Source of the DNA: a bacterium
GTDB taxonomy: Bacteria; Cyanobacteriota; Vampirovibrionia; Gastranaerophilales; Gastranaerophilaceae
NCBI GenBank assembly: GCA_017941035.1
Contig: JAGAXG010000011.1
Span: 1-60,498, forward strand
Reading direction: 5' to 3'
Length of the DNA stretch: 60,498 bases
Shown here in pieces: positions 28,354-37,532 of the stretch (positions within the stretch are counted from its first letter, which is position 1; the number at the start of each line of letters is the position of its first letter). The translations under genes and the position numbers were made by a program. The notes below the pieces were generated by a model. It saw nothing but the letters and a program-made list of their open reading frames with translations. It searched no databases and had not been told where the DNA came from.

Positions 28354-29490
28354 ATGTTTAAAAAGTTTTTGGAATATATAGCTGAAAAATTTGCAAATAT
28401 GAAAGTTTTAGATAAATATTTGCTAAAACAAGTAACTGTTATGTTCTTAATGGGTGTTTTTGTTTTTTCAACTATTATTTTTGCTTCTGATACTTTTATA
28501 ACCTTGATTAAACAAATTTCTCAATTTGGAATACCTTTTAAAGTAGCTTTAATTATGGTCCTTTTAAATTTACCTTCAGTTATTGTTTTATCTATTCCAA
28601 TGGGTGTTTTATTATCAACGGTTATGGTTTTGAATAGGCTCAGCCTTTCTTCCGAAATTACTGTTATGAGAGCCTGCGGTATCGGATTAAACAGAATTGC
28701 AAAACCAATATTTGCATTTGCAATAGTTATGGCGCTTTCAACATTTTTTATAAATGAAAGTGTCGCGCCTATTATGACAAAACAGTCTAAAGATTTGGCA
28801 CTATGGGCTTTGGGACAAAAAAATATTCCGGAAGGTAAGCAAAACTTTGTATTTAAAGAAATCGGTGAAGGCGGATATCTAAAACGACTATTTTATGTCG
28901 GTAAATGTGAGAAAAAAACTCTATATAATGTTACGGTATTAGATAATTCAAAAGCAGATACTATTCAAGTTCTGCAAGCCAGAGAAGGTAAAACTTCTCC
29001 TAAAGGATGGGTATTTAAAAAAGGCGCTATGTATACAGTCGCTGACAAAGGTAATGTTTTAAATACGACTTTGTTTGATAATTCAGTTGTAAAATTTGGA
29101 CTCGATTTGTCAAAAGAGTTAAATAAAAATCTCGCAGGTGAAATGAATTTTATTGAACTTTCAAAATTCTTATTATTAAATGATATTACACCTGAAGACA
29201 GACGAGCATATACAGTCCAATTGTTTGATAAATTAGCTTTGCCTATGGCAACTTTAGTTTTTGTGCTTATAGGTGTTCCGCTTGCTATTACTCCGCCGCG
29301 AGTAAGATATAACAGAGGATTTTTATTTAGTATTTTGATTATTTTCGTATTCTATGTCTTAAGAGCTCTGGCTATTTCTTTCGGAAATGCAGGTTCTATC
29401 CCTCCTGCTATTTCTGCTTGGCTTCCTGATGCAATTCTCGCTTCTTGGGGCGCTTGGTTATATTATAGAAAAGTTTATACGATTACTTAA
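28354..29490 (+). CDS. LptF/LptG family permease (YjgP/YjgQ)
   Basis: A 378-residue integral membrane protein with the family architecture: three N-terminal transmembrane helices (about 28-125, 'VFVFSTIIFASDTFITL', 'SIPMGVLLSTVMVLNRLS'), a large periplasmic beta-jellyroll (140-265) and three C-terminal helices (290-372; 'GVPLAITPPRVRYNRG'). LptF and LptG form the membrane part of the ABC machine that extracts lipopolysaccharide for transport to the outer membrane, so a diderm envelope is implied. In this lineage a single gene often covers both roles; which one it is cannot be told. Start chosen by the 6-nt -10 spacing. Confidence 0.92.
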   Translation: MFKKFLEYIAEKFANMKVLDKYLLKQVTVMFLMGVFVFSTIIFASDTFITLIKQISQFGIPFKVALIMVLLNLPSVIVLSIPMGVLLSTVMVLNRLSLSSEITVMRACGIGLNRIAKPIFAFAIVMALSTFFINESVAPIMTKQSKDLALWALGQKNIPEGKQNFVFKEIGEGGYLKRLFYVGKCEKKTLYNVTVLDNSKADTIQVLQAREGKTSPKGWVFKKGAMYTVADKGNVLNTTLFDNSVVKFGLDLSKELNKNLAGEMNFIELSKFLLLNDITPEDRRAYTVQLFDKLALPMATLVFVLIGVPLAITPPRVRYNRGFLFSILIIFVFYVLRALAISFGNAGSIPPAISAWLPDAILASWGAWLYYRKVYTIT

Positions 29491-29538
29491 GATATAAAAA
29501 TCATACTTTTAATGGTCAAAAAATATTTTTTTTAGGTT

Positions 29539-29550
29539 TAAAATGTATGT
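29539..29550 (+). promoter_or_regulatory. -10 of leaderless promoter
   Basis: TAAAAT then 6 nt then the ATG at 29551; no Shine-Dalgarno. Confidence 0.5.
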
Positions 29551-30195
29551 ATGGATAATGGCGGAAAAAATAATAATATTAATAACCCTTTTAGTGCAGG
29601 AGTTAATCCTTTTGATTTTTCTGCTCAAGATGTTAATAATGTCCCAAAAAGATTAAATGGCTATGATTCAACTATTTTAAATAAAACTACTTTCGATAAT
29701 TCTGAAGAAAAAGAAGTTAGTATTGAATACAGAATTAAAGAAAAAGAAATTTTATTAAATGATTTAAATGAAAAAATTAAATTGGCAGATAATTATGGCA
29801 CTCAAAATGAAGCTTTAGGACTAAAAGCAAAGCGCCAAAGAGTTTTTGAAGAATTAAATAACCTTCAAAGACAAAGAGCAAACGGAGAAAATTTTTTGTT
29901 GAAAAATGAATTCTCTCATAAAAGTTTTAAAGAAAAAATGCCAATTATTTATAAAATCCAAAATTTTATTTCACGTTATATTCTTGCTAAAGTATCTAAA
30001 AAAGTTAAATCAGTTGTGACATTGAGTGATTCTTTAGAACAGCTTTCAGATATTAGCAAAAATGTAGATGAATTGATTGATATGAATGTTCCATATGGTG
30101 AAAAAATACAAAATTATGAAAAATTAACTGAGTATCTTAGCCGTGCTAATGCTATTCATTCTAAAATTGTAAAGTCAATTAATAAATCCGTTTAG
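29551..30195 (+). CDS. Coiled-coil hypothetical protein
   Basis: A 214-residue soluble protein: N-terminal Asn-rich low-complexity segment (1-50), an acidic/basic coiled-coil (about 60-115, 'EYRIKEKEILLNDLNEKIKL') and a basic helical C-terminal part. No family recognised. It lies 60 bp after lptF/G on the same strand but has its own leaderless-type -10. It converges with the next gene 2 bp away. Confidence 0.7.
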   Translation: MDNGGKNNNINNPFSAGVNPFDFSAQDVNNVPKRLNGYDSTILNKTTFDNSEEKEVSIEYRIKEKEILLNDLNEKIKLADNYGTQNEALGLKAKRQRVFEELNNLQRQRANGENFLLKNEFSHKSFKEKMPIIYKIQNFISRYILAKVSKKVKSVVTLSDSLEQLSDISKNVDELIDMNVPYGEKIQNYEKLTEYLSRANAIHSKIVKSINKSV

Positions 30196-30197
30196 AA

Positions 30198-30845
30198 TTA
30201 TTGCGATTCTCTTATAAGCAAAATAGTTTGTTGAATTTCAGTTTTTAAATATCCAAGTTGTTCTTCAATGTTATTTGGATTATATATGTATCCTGCACCC
30301 CCGTAAGCAAGATATGGGTTGTATCTTTCTGCTTCATTACGTAAAAGCGCAATTGAACGAGCATGGATACTCAGTTCTATTATCCGTTTGTATGAAATAA
30401 ATTGGCTTTCAGGTTTATCTGCATATTTATCTCTAAAATAATCAACCAATTTGTTAAAATAAAAAACTTTTGCATTGAATAATTGAACATTTTCATTATC
30501 TTCAATCATGTCATATATATTTTCTAATGTAATTATAAATTCATTTAAATCATTAGCATATTTTGAAGTCTTATCAGTTTTTAAAATCATATTTACAAAT
30601 GCAGGATCATCATTAGGTATAGGTTTTATTTCATTTTCAGAATTAAAATCCTTTGATGGTATTGCCGGAATCGATTTTTGCTCCTGTTCTTTATAATTAT
30701 CTTCAACTCCGTAATCCTTTGTCAGTTCCGGCAAAGTTCCTAAATATCCTTTGCCGTTAGTGTCAATTTTGTCTTTAGCACAGGATATTGCACTGTTAAA
30801 AAATATAAGCAAAAATATTAGTATTACCGGATTGTATTTGCGCAT
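30198..30845 (-). CDS. Exported hypothetical protein
   Basis: A 215-residue protein with a signal peptide (MRKYNPVILIFLLIFFNSAISCAKDK; the 'AISC' may act as a lipobox). The mature part is helical, with a region of Asp/Glu/Lys-rich sequence and 'YNPYLAYGGAGYIYNPNN' near the end. No family recognised. TATAAT is 6 nt before the ATG. It lies upstream-adjacent to another exported protein on the same strand. Confidence 0.7.
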   Translation of the reverse strand: MRKYNPVILIFLLIFFNSAISCAKDKIDTNGKGYLGTLPELTKDYGVEDNYKEQEQKSIPAIPSKDFNSENEIKPIPNDDPAFVNMILKTDKTSKYANDLNEFIITLENIYDMIEDNENVQLFNAKVFYFNKLVDYFRDKYADKPESQFISYKRIIELSIHARSIALLRNEAERYNPYLAYGGAGYIYNPNNIEEQLGYLKTEIQQTILLIRESQ

Positions 30846-30857
30846 ACTGATATTATA
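30846..30857 (-). promoter_or_regulatory. -10 of leaderless promoter
   Basis: TATAAT then 6 nt then ATG (minus strand); no Shine-Dalgarno. Confidence 0.55.
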
Positions 30858-30878
30858 ATTATTTTTATAAAAAAATCA

Positions 30879-31265
30879 TCATTTATTCGCTTTATTTTCT
30901 TGTGGTTCAGGATTTCCAAATCTTGGCAGGCATGGATTTGATTTGTAATAGTCTTTTTCTTTTTTCTTAAAATCTTCTTTTTGGAGTTTTCTTATCATAG
31001 AATATTTAGCTTTTTGTGGACCTGTTAAAATTTTTTTTAATTCATGATCTTTTTTTCTCAAATCTTTATCAGGCTCGTTATTGTATATTTCTTCAAACTT
31101 TTCAACTTGTTCAGGACATAAATTTAGTCCGTTATATAGTAAAGCTCTCCATTTGTGAATATTTTTCAGATATTCTGATTTATCAGAGTTTTGAATTTGA
31201 GAAGAATATACCGGTGTACAAATTAAAATCAAAATTATAATAGTTATTTTCAAATAATATTTCAT
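30879..31265 (-). CDS. Exported protein, possibly CpxP/Spy-like
   Basis: A 128-residue protein with a signal peptide (MKYYLKITIIILILICTPVYS). The mature part is an alpha-helical, Lys/Glu-rich domain with 'LNLCPEQVEKFEEIYNNE' and 'LKKILTGPQKAKYSMIRKLQ', a pattern like the LTPEQ-type periplasmic helical proteins (Spy/CpxP, LTXXQ motif). This resemblance is weak. If true it would be a periplasmic chaperone or stress sensor. Confidence 0.65.
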   Translation of the reverse strand: MKYYLKITIIILILICTPVYSSQIQNSDKSEYLKNIHKWRALLYNGLNLCPEQVEKFEEIYNNEPDKDLRKKDHELKKILTGPQKAKYSMIRKLQKEDFKKKEKDYYKSNPCLPRFGNPEPQENKANK

Positions 31266-31326
31266 ATTTAAAATATTTTTGCACTAATCTAAAATAATTA
31301 AAATAGAACAACAGGATATTTTGTAG

Positions 31327-31338
31327 TAAAATTTTACT
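31327..31338 (+). promoter_or_regulatory. -10 of leaderless mrnC promoter
   Basis: TAAAAT then 6 nt then ATG; no Shine-Dalgarno. Confidence 0.5.
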
Positions 31339-31698
31339 ATGGAAGACATAAATTTGCGAAATTATGCATATTTAGGTGATGCAGTTTGGGAATTGTTTAT
31401 TAGAGAAAAAACAATTTTGCAGACTAATAACGCAAAAAAACTCCATAAAATTACTACTGAACTTGTTAAAACTAATACACAATGTGAACTTTTACACAAT
31501 ATTGAAAACTGTTTAACAGAAGAAGAACAAGATATATCCAAAAGAGCTCGTAATCTCCCTATCCCTGTCGGGAGAAGAAATATTCAATTAGAGTATCGTC
31601 AGGCTACCGCCTTTGAAGCATTAATCGGTTGGTGGTATACTCACGACAAAAATAGGTACGATGAAATAATAAATATTCTTGAAAAATTTTTACAGTAA
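31339..31698 (+). CDS. mrnC: Mini-ribonuclease III
   Basis: A 119-residue stand-alone RNase III catalytic domain without the dsRNA-binding domain: 'YLGDAVWELFIRE' (signature with catalytic Asp), 'RARN' and 'YRQATAFEALIGWWY' (catalytic Glu). Mini-III matures 23S rRNA ends in Firmicutes and is widespread in Cyanobacteria. The usual family length. A terminator overlaps its stop codon. Confidence 0.93.
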   Translation: MEDINLRNYAYLGDAVWELFIREKTILQTNNAKKLHKITTELVKTNTQCELLHNIENCLTEEEQDISKRARNLPIPVGRRNIQLEYRQATAFEALIGWWYTHDKNRYDEIINILEKFLQ

Positions 31699-31727
31699 AA
31701 AAGCCCCTTGTAACCAAGGAGCTTTTT
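31697..31727. terminator. Bidirectional terminator after mrnC
   Basis: AAAAAAGCCCCTTG / CAAGGAGCTTTTT stem with one mismatch and T runs on both strands, between converging genes. Confidence 0.8.
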
Positions 31728-31747
31728 ACCTTATTATCTCGGTTTAC

Positions 31748-32806
31748 TTATTTGCCTTGATTTTCTACATAATCCTTTTGAATTACGTATAAGTTTTTCC
31801 ATGATTCATCACTTACAGCATTGATGACTACATCACTTAAGTGCGAATTATTATCATATCTGCCAATTAAGTTTCTTAATAAAATAGTATCATCTCCGAT
31901 ATAACCTTCTTCAGCATTGCCATCTTCAATGAATATACCATTTTCATCAGGAGTGTATACTTTTAATTTGTCTCCGACAGTTTGGACAAAATATCTTCTC
32001 TTTAAATCGCAGTCAATTAAGTCTGCAAGAGGTTTATTTGTTGGATTAGAATAAATTTCTAAATACAAACCTTTTGGATTTCTTACTCTTGAACCATCAG
32101 CATTACGTACATTTATGTTTTCAGGAGGTTGTCTTAAAACCATTTTACCGTATGAAACATGTTTATCGGTATAATCAAGAAGTTCTGTATCATAAACTAA
32201 TCTTGTTCTTCTTGAATTGTATGCATCAGCATCACCTATAATTCTTGAATTATATTCCCATTGGCGTGTTGCTTCAAAATGTGTGATATTACGTTTTGAA
32301 CTAGGATCTTTTGGGTCTACTGATTTATCTATGTCCCAATGTTTCATGTTATTCATAAATGAATCTAAAGGCTCTGGTCTTACATAATCATCTTTTACTT
32401 TATATATTGTATCAGGTGGTAATTTAATTGTATCAGGAATAGTTATTGTATCGTATTTTGTAATATAAGTTATGTCATGGTAATAGTTAATAGTATCCTT
32501 TTGACTTACAGAGTCTCTTAATGAACCTGTAATTTCTCCATAAAGTTCTACATTACTATATGTCGAAGAATCATCTTTATCACAAGAAGTTATTCCGCCT
32601 GCTAAACCCATAACAGCAATAGGTATCATAATATATCTCATTGCACTTCCTGCATTTTTTTTACCGTCTCCGGTAAAATATAATGAAGCAGTTTGTTTTT
32701 GTTCTTCATTTGGAGTTTGCGGTGCTTGTGGTTCTTGCTCTATTCTATTAGCCATTAAATTTGCTGATGGCTTAACACTATAGCTTGTAATTGAATTAAT
32801 TTGCAT
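31748..32806 (-). CDS. Lipoprotein-like protein with N-terminal extension and possible internal start
   Basis: A 352-residue reading frame. The first 55 residues (MQINSITSYSV…, with LYFTGDGKKN) are disordered; residues 56-75 (MRYIMIPIAVMGLAGGITSC) look exactly like a lipoprotein signal peptide with lipobox ITSC, followed by DKDD. Two translation starts are plausible: AGGAGG before 32806 and AGGA 6 nt before an ATG at 32641; the second would give a 297-residue lipoprotein. A DTI-rich stretch (YDTITIPDTIKLPPDTIYKV) follows, and a C-terminal domain of unknown fold. The SC-xKDD start resembles Bacteroidota lipoproteins, so transfer is possible. Ends near a shared terminator. Confidence 0.75.
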   Translation of the reverse strand: MQINSITSYSVKPSANLMANRIEQEPQAPQTPNEEQKQTASLYFTGDGKKNAGSAMRYIMIPIAVMGLAGGITSCDKDDSSTYSNVELYGEITGSLRDSVSQKDTINYYHDITYITKYDTITIPDTIKLPPDTIYKVKDDYVRPEPLDSFMNNMKHWDIDKSVDPKDPSSKRNITHFEATRQWEYNSRIIGDADAYNSRRTRLVYDTELLDYTDKHVSYGKMVLRQPPENINVRNADGSRVRNPKGLYLEIYSNPTNKPLADLIDCDLKRRYFVQTVGDKLKVYTPDENGIFIEDGNAEEGYIGDDTILLRNLIGRYDNNSHLSDVVINAVSDESWKNLYVIQKDYVENQGK

Positions 32807-32964
32807 TATATTTTGCCTCCTATTTTTATTTCTTTGTTTTTTTTAAAACAAAACAATATTTATGTTGCTAGCATGAATTCTAAACAATTTGCCATAAGAA
32901 GCAAAAATCAAGCTATGACTCTATTCTAGTACTAAAAATTCTTTTTACAATTCTTAATAATTTA

Positions 32965-33978
32965 TTATTGAGCCAATTTTTCGCGAACTAAAGTTTCAAC
33001 TTGATTCAAAATTTCGGGGTTTTGTTCTAAAAATTCTTTTGCTTTTTCGCGCCCCTGACCAAGTTTTTCTTCATTAAAACTAAACCATGCTCCGGCTTTA
33101 TTAATGATATTAAGATTCACGGCTACATCAAGAATATTTCCTATTTTAGAAATCCCTTTACCAAAAATAATATCAAATTCAGCAGATCTAAATGGAGGGG
33201 CGACTTTATTTTTCAAAACTCTTACTCTAACATGGATACCTACTTCTCCATCGTCACCTTTAAGAGTTTCTGTCTTCTTAATTTCCATACGTACTGAAGC
33301 ATAATATTTAAGAGCATTTCCTCCTGTTGTTGTTTCAGGGTTTCCATACATTACACCTATTTTCATACGTAATTGGTTAATAAATATAACTGTCGTATTA
33401 GTTTTTCCGATAATACCTGTCAATTTTCTTAATGCTTTTGACATCAAGCGAGCTTGTAAACCCATTTGTTGATCTTCCATTGAGCCTTCAATTTCCGCTT
33501 TTGGAACTAATGCTGCAACTGAGTCAACCACGACAATATCTACAGCACCTGAGCGTACAAGTTCTTCTGTAATATCAAGAGCTTGTTCACCTGTATCCGG
33601 TTGTGAAATAAGTAAATTATCAACATCTACGCCTAAATTTCTTGCATATTCCGGATCAAGCGCATGTTCTGCATCTACATATGCAGCAATACCGCCTTTT
33701 TTCTGGCATTCTGCAACAATGTGCTGAGCAAGGGTTGTTTTACCAGATGATTCCGGTCCATAAACTTCAATAATACGTCCGCGTGGAACTCCACCAATAC
33801 CTAAAGCAACGTCAAGTGATAAAGCTCCTGTTGGTATAGCATCAACACTTACTGTTGCTTTATCGCCAAGTTTCATTATAGAACCTTTACCAAAATCTTT
33901 TTCAATTTTTTCAATAGCAAGTTTTAAGGCTTTATTTCTTTCTTCGCTAATATTTATTTCTGGTGCATCTTTTGCCAT
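32965..33978 (-). CDS. recA: Recombinase RecA
   Basis: A 337-residue DNA-dependent ATPase for homologous recombination and SOS induction. Walker A '[13 protein letters not shown]' (residues 74-82 core), Walker B '[14 protein letters not shown]', L1/L2 region '[20 protein letters not shown]' and '[21 protein letters not shown]'. RBS GAGGA. The segment between this gene and the upstream gene contains two palindromes that may be operators. The acidic C terminus seen in many RecAs is shortened here. Confidence 0.98.
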   Translation of the reverse strand: MAKDAPEINISEERNKALKLAIEKIEKDFGKGSIMKLGDKATVSVDAIPTGALSLDVALGIGGVPRGRIIEVYGPESSGKTTLAQHIVAECQKKGGIAAYVDAEHALDPEYARNLGVDVDNLLISQPDTGEQALDITEELVRSGAVDIVVVDSVAALVPKAEIEGSMEDQQMGLQARLMSKALRKLTGIIGKTNTTVIFINQLRMKIGVMYGNPETTTGGNALKYYASVRMEIKKTETLKGDDGEVGIHVRVRVLKNKVAPPFRSAEFDIIFGKGISKIGNILDVAVNLNIINKAGAWFSFNEEKLGQGREKAKEFLEQNPEILNQVETLVREKLAQ

Positions 33979-34009
33979 AATAATATCCTCTTTTTTTTGA
34001 CGGCACGAA

Positions 34010-34049
34010 AAGTTAAAGTTATCTTTAACTTAACAACTTTTCAAAAGTT
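34010..34049 (-). promoter_or_regulatory. Paired palindromes upstream of recA
   Basis: AAGTTAAAG-TTAT-CTTTAACTT (34010-34031) and AACTTTT-C-AAAAGTT (34035-34049) lie 32-71 bp before the recA ATG on the minus strand. They could be a LexA-type operator or part of a weak terminator of the upstream gene. Confidence 0.35.
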
Positions 34050-34061
34050 TAATTTACTTTC

Positions 34062-34592
34062 TTATTCCCAAACGTAGATTTCTTTTTTCTTGTAAAACCC
34101 TAAACCAACTGATCTAAAGCTATTTACTTCATTTTTCAATTGATATATTTCTTTATTTAAATCAACAATCTTTTGTTTAAGAGTTTCATTATCTGTTTTG
34201 CAACGGATAAGTTCAACTACGACATCATCCATTCCTTCTAATTTTTCATCAATAACTTTAGAAATTTTTTCGCTTAATTTTGTTTCTAATGATTGTAAAG
34301 AACTCAAAATGCTTTTAACAGCAGCCTGATTACTTGCTGAAAGTGATGAAACATCAACTACTGCAGGTAAATTTACTTCTGATGGGTTTGATGCGTAATT
34401 ATTAATTTCGGATTGTACTTTTCTTAAATTCTTTACTTCATCATAAGAAAAATATGTATGTCCTTTATCATTCTTTCTAGGTTTTATTGATGCTTTCTTA
34501 CATAGTTCAACAATTTCTTTATTATCTGTTTTCAAAATAGTTCTAACTTCCTGAGGTGTTAGTGTTCTTTCTTTCAATTTATCTTGTATCAT
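34062..34592 (-). CDS. HTH (MerR-like) plus coiled-coil protein
   Basis: A 176-residue protein. The N terminus looks like a winged-helix/MerR-type DNA-binding domain ('LTPQEVRTILKTDNKEIVEL', 'YFSYDEVKNLRKVQSEI'; residues 12-62). The remainder has a low-complexity linker and a coiled coil (about 95-150). RBS AAGGGAT. MerR-like HTH plus coiled coil is a common form in regulators and replication/partition accessory factors; no ligand domain is seen. It lies just upstream of recA on the same strand, but with palindromes in between. Confidence 0.65.
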   Translation of the reverse strand: MIQDKLKERTLTPQEVRTILKTDNKEIVELCKKASIKPRKNDKGHTYFSYDEVKNLRKVQSEINNYASNPSEVNLPAVVDVSSLSASNQAAVKSILSSLQSLETKLSEKISKVIDEKLEGMDDVVVELIRCKTDNETLKQKIVDLNKEIYQLKNEVNSFRSVGLGFYKKKEIYVWE

Positions 34593-34696
34593 TCTACCTA
34601 TCCCTTAAAAATATGAAACATTCCCAATAGTATATTATTATATTTTTTTAATTAAGACAATTTTTTAACATATATTCATGAAGAAATGTAAAGACT

Positions 34697-35269
34697 TTAA
34701 TTTTGTGTAAAGAATTTTAAAATTGGCTCATTATATCTGTTATTAATTGCACTAAACGGAAAAACTTCTCCTCCAAATTCTTTTTTTACATAAGCGACAG
34801 CTTGTGCGACTTTATTGTGTGAAGAGATATGATCAACTTTTGTGACTACTGTTATAATTGGCAAATTATAGGATGAAACCCATTCTCTCATTTGAAAATC
34901 GTTTTTTTGGATTTCATGTCTGGCATCTATAAGTTGTACCAAATATTTTATCTGTTCACGTTTTAAAAGGTATTCTTCGAGATTTTCCTGCCAATTTTTT
35001 TGTGTAGCAGCAGAAACTTTAGCATAACCATACCCCGGCAAGTCTGCCAGCATAAATTTATCATTAAAATTGAAATAATTTATTAATCGTGTTTTTCCTG
35101 GGGTATTTGAAGTTTTTGCAAGTTTTTTGTGGTTTGCAAGACCATTTATAAATGAAGATTTACCAACATTAGATCTCCCCAAAAGTGGAAATTCCGGTAA
35201 GTCAGTTTCAGGGCATTGGGAGAGTTTTTCTGCGCTTTTTATAAATTTTGCCTGTAAAAAGTTTATCAT
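34697..35269 (-). CDS. engB: Ribosome-biogenesis GTPase EngB (YihA/YsxC)
   Basis: A 190-residue TrmE-Era-EngA-EngB-Septin-like GTPase for 50S assembly: G1 'GRSNVGKSSF' (31-40), 'TSNTPGKTRLINYF' switch region, 'ADLPGYGYAKV' G3, 'TKVD' G4, 'SAI' G5. Standard length. RBS AAGGAATAG precedes the ATG. Sure of identity. Confidence 0.96.
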   Translation of the reverse strand: MINFLQAKFIKSAEKLSQCPETDLPEFPLLGRSNVGKSSFINGLANHKKLAKTSNTPGKTRLINYFNFNDKFMLADLPGYGYAKVSAATQKNWQENLEEYLLKREQIKYLVQLIDARHEIQKNDFQMREWVSSYNLPIITVVTKVDHISSHNKVAQAVAYVKKEFGGEVFPFSAINNRYNEPILKFFTQN

Positions 35270-35338
35270 TTTTCTATTCCTTACTGTATAGTATATAAAA
35301 AATAATATTAATTAGGAACAAGAAGAAATATAAATTTA

Positions 35339-35590
35339 TTATTGTTTATGGAAGTCTTTATTTTGTAGTAACTTTTTTTTATGCATAACTGTTGCAAACA
35401 TATTATACATCTTTGGGTTATTTACAACTGTTAATTGGGTTTTGTTTTTCACAAAATCTATATTAAATGATGAGGTAAATATATTTGGAGAATCAATATT
35501 AACAATTTGAAACAGCCCCTCAGTTAAAATACTAAGAGGCTCTCTCAAAAATGTTTCAAATGTTTTTCTTATGTCGAATTTCTTTTTCAT
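35339..35590 (-). CDS. Small hypothetical protein
   Basis: An 83-residue basic protein (MKKKFDIRKTFETFLREPLS…) with no recognised family and no signal peptide. No clear RBS is seen before the ATG, though codon use matches the neighbours. It lies 44 bp downstream of the exported TPR gene on the same strand and may be co-transcribed with it. Moderate doubt whether it is real. Confidence 0.5.
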   Translation of the reverse strand: MKKKFDIRKTFETFLREPLSILTEGLFQIVNIDSPNIFTSSFNIDFVKNKTQLTVVNNPKMYNMFATVMHKKKLLQNKDFHKQ

Positions 35591-35633
35591 AATGTGTAAA
35601 AACTTAACGACTTAACGTCTTATCGACTTTATT

Positions 35634-37442
35634 TTATATTTTTTGTCTGAATACATTGATTCTTTGTTCAACTGCAGCTTTATCTGAAGCATTAGGTGCT
35701 AATGCTAAGTACTGAGTGTAGTATTTAACAGCACCTTCGTAATTCTTTTCTGCTTCATATGCTTGAGCTTTAAGTTTTGCAATTGAAGGCGCATTGTGAT
35801 AAAAGTCGATTGCTCTGTTGCAATATTCGATTGTTGAAGCGTAGTTACCTTCTTTGTATTGTCTTAGAGCAATTTCAAAGAATTCGTTTGACTTCATTTC
35901 ACACAAATCAATGTAGTGAATACCATTCAATGCAATTTTATTGTCAGAATCAGACATTAAAACTTTCTGTAAGGCTTTTCTTGCTGTTCTGAACTGTTTA
36001 TGTTGAACAAGAATTTCTGATAAGTATAATTCATCATCAATATTATTTGCAAAGTTGATAGCATTTTCGAATGTATAAACTGCATCAGCTTCACGACCTA
36101 ATGATAAATATGCTTCACCTTTAATTACTGTATCCATCAAGCTATCTGTTGCTGATTGAACTATGTAATTTAAATTATCTTCAGTTAATTCTAATTGGTG
36201 AGTCAATTTGCCCAGCTTAATTTTAGCCAAATGAAGTTTTAAATCATTAGGAGTTTTTTGAATAGCTTCATTTACATAATCGTAAGCTAAGTAAACATCT
36301 TTATTAGTAGTAAAGTCACGACTGTCTGCGGTGTCTTTAGACATTTCGTAGTATGTGTTAGCCAAACCTACGATAGCATCGTTATTATAAGTTGCATCTC
36401 CTAATAATCTTGAATAGTATTCAAGAGCTTGAGGATATTTCTTTGTAATTAAAGACATATTAGCAACTCTAAAAATACCTTCTTTATAGTTAGGGTTAAT
36501 AACAATAGCTGTTTTCAATTCTTCCATTGCAAATTCGTGGTCATATCTTCTTTCATATACACCTGCGAGGTTTACGTAAGGTCTGAAGTTTTCAGGTTTT
36601 ACGTAGATAGCTTTTTTGAATGAATTTATAGCTGCAGGTTGGTTGCCTTGTTTCAAGTATAATTCGCCCTGTAAATTCCATCCAGGAGAAGATTGAGGAT
36701 TGATGTGCAATGAGTGGTTCAACCAAGTTAATGCTTTTGTGTAATCTCCGCGTCTTGATTCAACTTGTCCCATATGGTACATAGAAGTTGCGTTGTGGGA
36801 ATTGCATTTAATGGACTGAAGATAATACTTTTCAGCTTGATCTAAATCTCCATCCAGCATTGCAATATTACCTAAATTATCATAAGCAGGAGCAAATTTA
36901 GGATTGATTTTTAATGCTACATTAAATAAATCTTGGGCATCTTTCTTGTTCCCAAGTTTTAAAGTTGCGACCCCCATAGCATTGTATGCTTCAAAATATG
37001 TGCTGTCTAAATCAACAGCTTTTACAAATTCTGCAATAGCTGCATTTGAAAGGTTTGTAATATTTTTAATGTATTCAACGTCTGAAGATGTTTCTCTCAT
37101 CAAATATACTAAACCTTGAGCATAGTGAAATTGAGGGTTGTTAGGATATTTTGCTAATAATTTATCTAATTCTGCCTGTGCAGGTGCTAATTTCCATTGT
37201 TTAGCAAATGACATCAACTGAAGTGCTTTTGCTTCTAAATCATTTGGATTCTTTGTCAAAATTTCTTTCAATTTTGCGTCAGCTTCAGCATAATTGGTAT
37301 ATTCAATCATTCTGCCTATATCTACATAATTTTTAGAAATCTGAGCTTTAATAGGTTGTTGTGCGGCAGCAAACGACTGAGGTGCGCAAAGAATGCAAGA
37401 TGTTAAAATCATTGACGTCACTAATAATTTTTTACAATTCAT
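35634..37442 (-). CDS. Exported TPR-repeat protein
   Basis: A 602-residue protein with a signal peptide (MNCKKLLVTSMILTSCILCAPQSFA) and at least twelve TPR units over residues 35-600 (for example 'AYNAMGVATLKLGNKKDAQD', 'AYDNLGNIAMLDGDLDQAEK', 'FRPYVNLAGVYERRYDHEFA'). Exported TPR arrays act as periplasmic or surface scaffolds for pilus, polysaccharide or secretion machines; the partner here is unknown. The signal peptide contains a Cys that is not a canonical lipobox. Start codon preceded by AGGAGAAAAC. Confidence 0.92.
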   Translation of the reverse strand: MNCKKLLVTSMILTSCILCAPQSFAAAQQPIKAQISKNYVDIGRMIEYTNYAEADAKLKEILTKNPNDLEAKALQLMSFAKQWKLAPAQAELDKLLAKYPNNPQFHYAQGLVYLMRETSSDVEYIKNITNLSNAAIAEFVKAVDLDSTYFEAYNAMGVATLKLGNKKDAQDLFNVALKINPKFAPAYDNLGNIAMLDGDLDQAEKYYLQSIKCNSHNATSMYHMGQVESRRGDYTKALTWLNHSLHINPQSSPGWNLQGELYLKQGNQPAAINSFKKAIYVKPENFRPYVNLAGVYERRYDHEFAMEELKTAIVINPNYKEGIFRVANMSLITKKYPQALEYYSRLLGDATYNNDAIVGLANTYYEMSKDTADSRDFTTNKDVYLAYDYVNEAIQKTPNDLKLHLAKIKLGKLTHQLELTEDNLNYIVQSATDSLMDTVIKGEAYLSLGREADAVYTFENAINFANNIDDELYLSEILVQHKQFRTARKALQKVLMSDSDNKIALNGIHYIDLCEMKSNEFFEIALRQYKEGNYASTIEYCNRAIDFYHNAPSIAKLKAQAYEAEKNYEGAVKYYTQYLALAPNASDKAAVEQRINVFRQKI

Positions 37443-37532
37443 TGTTTTCTCCTACCTTCTAGCTTAATAATTTTTATAATTCTATAAAAGTATTGTATAA
37501 TATTAATGTTAAAAAAGCAATAGAGCATATAT

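Noticed and set aside
35600-35630. Short CTTAACGA-like octamers in tandem between two minus-strand genes
   Set aside because: Only three degenerate copies; too short to call a repeat or CRISPR.
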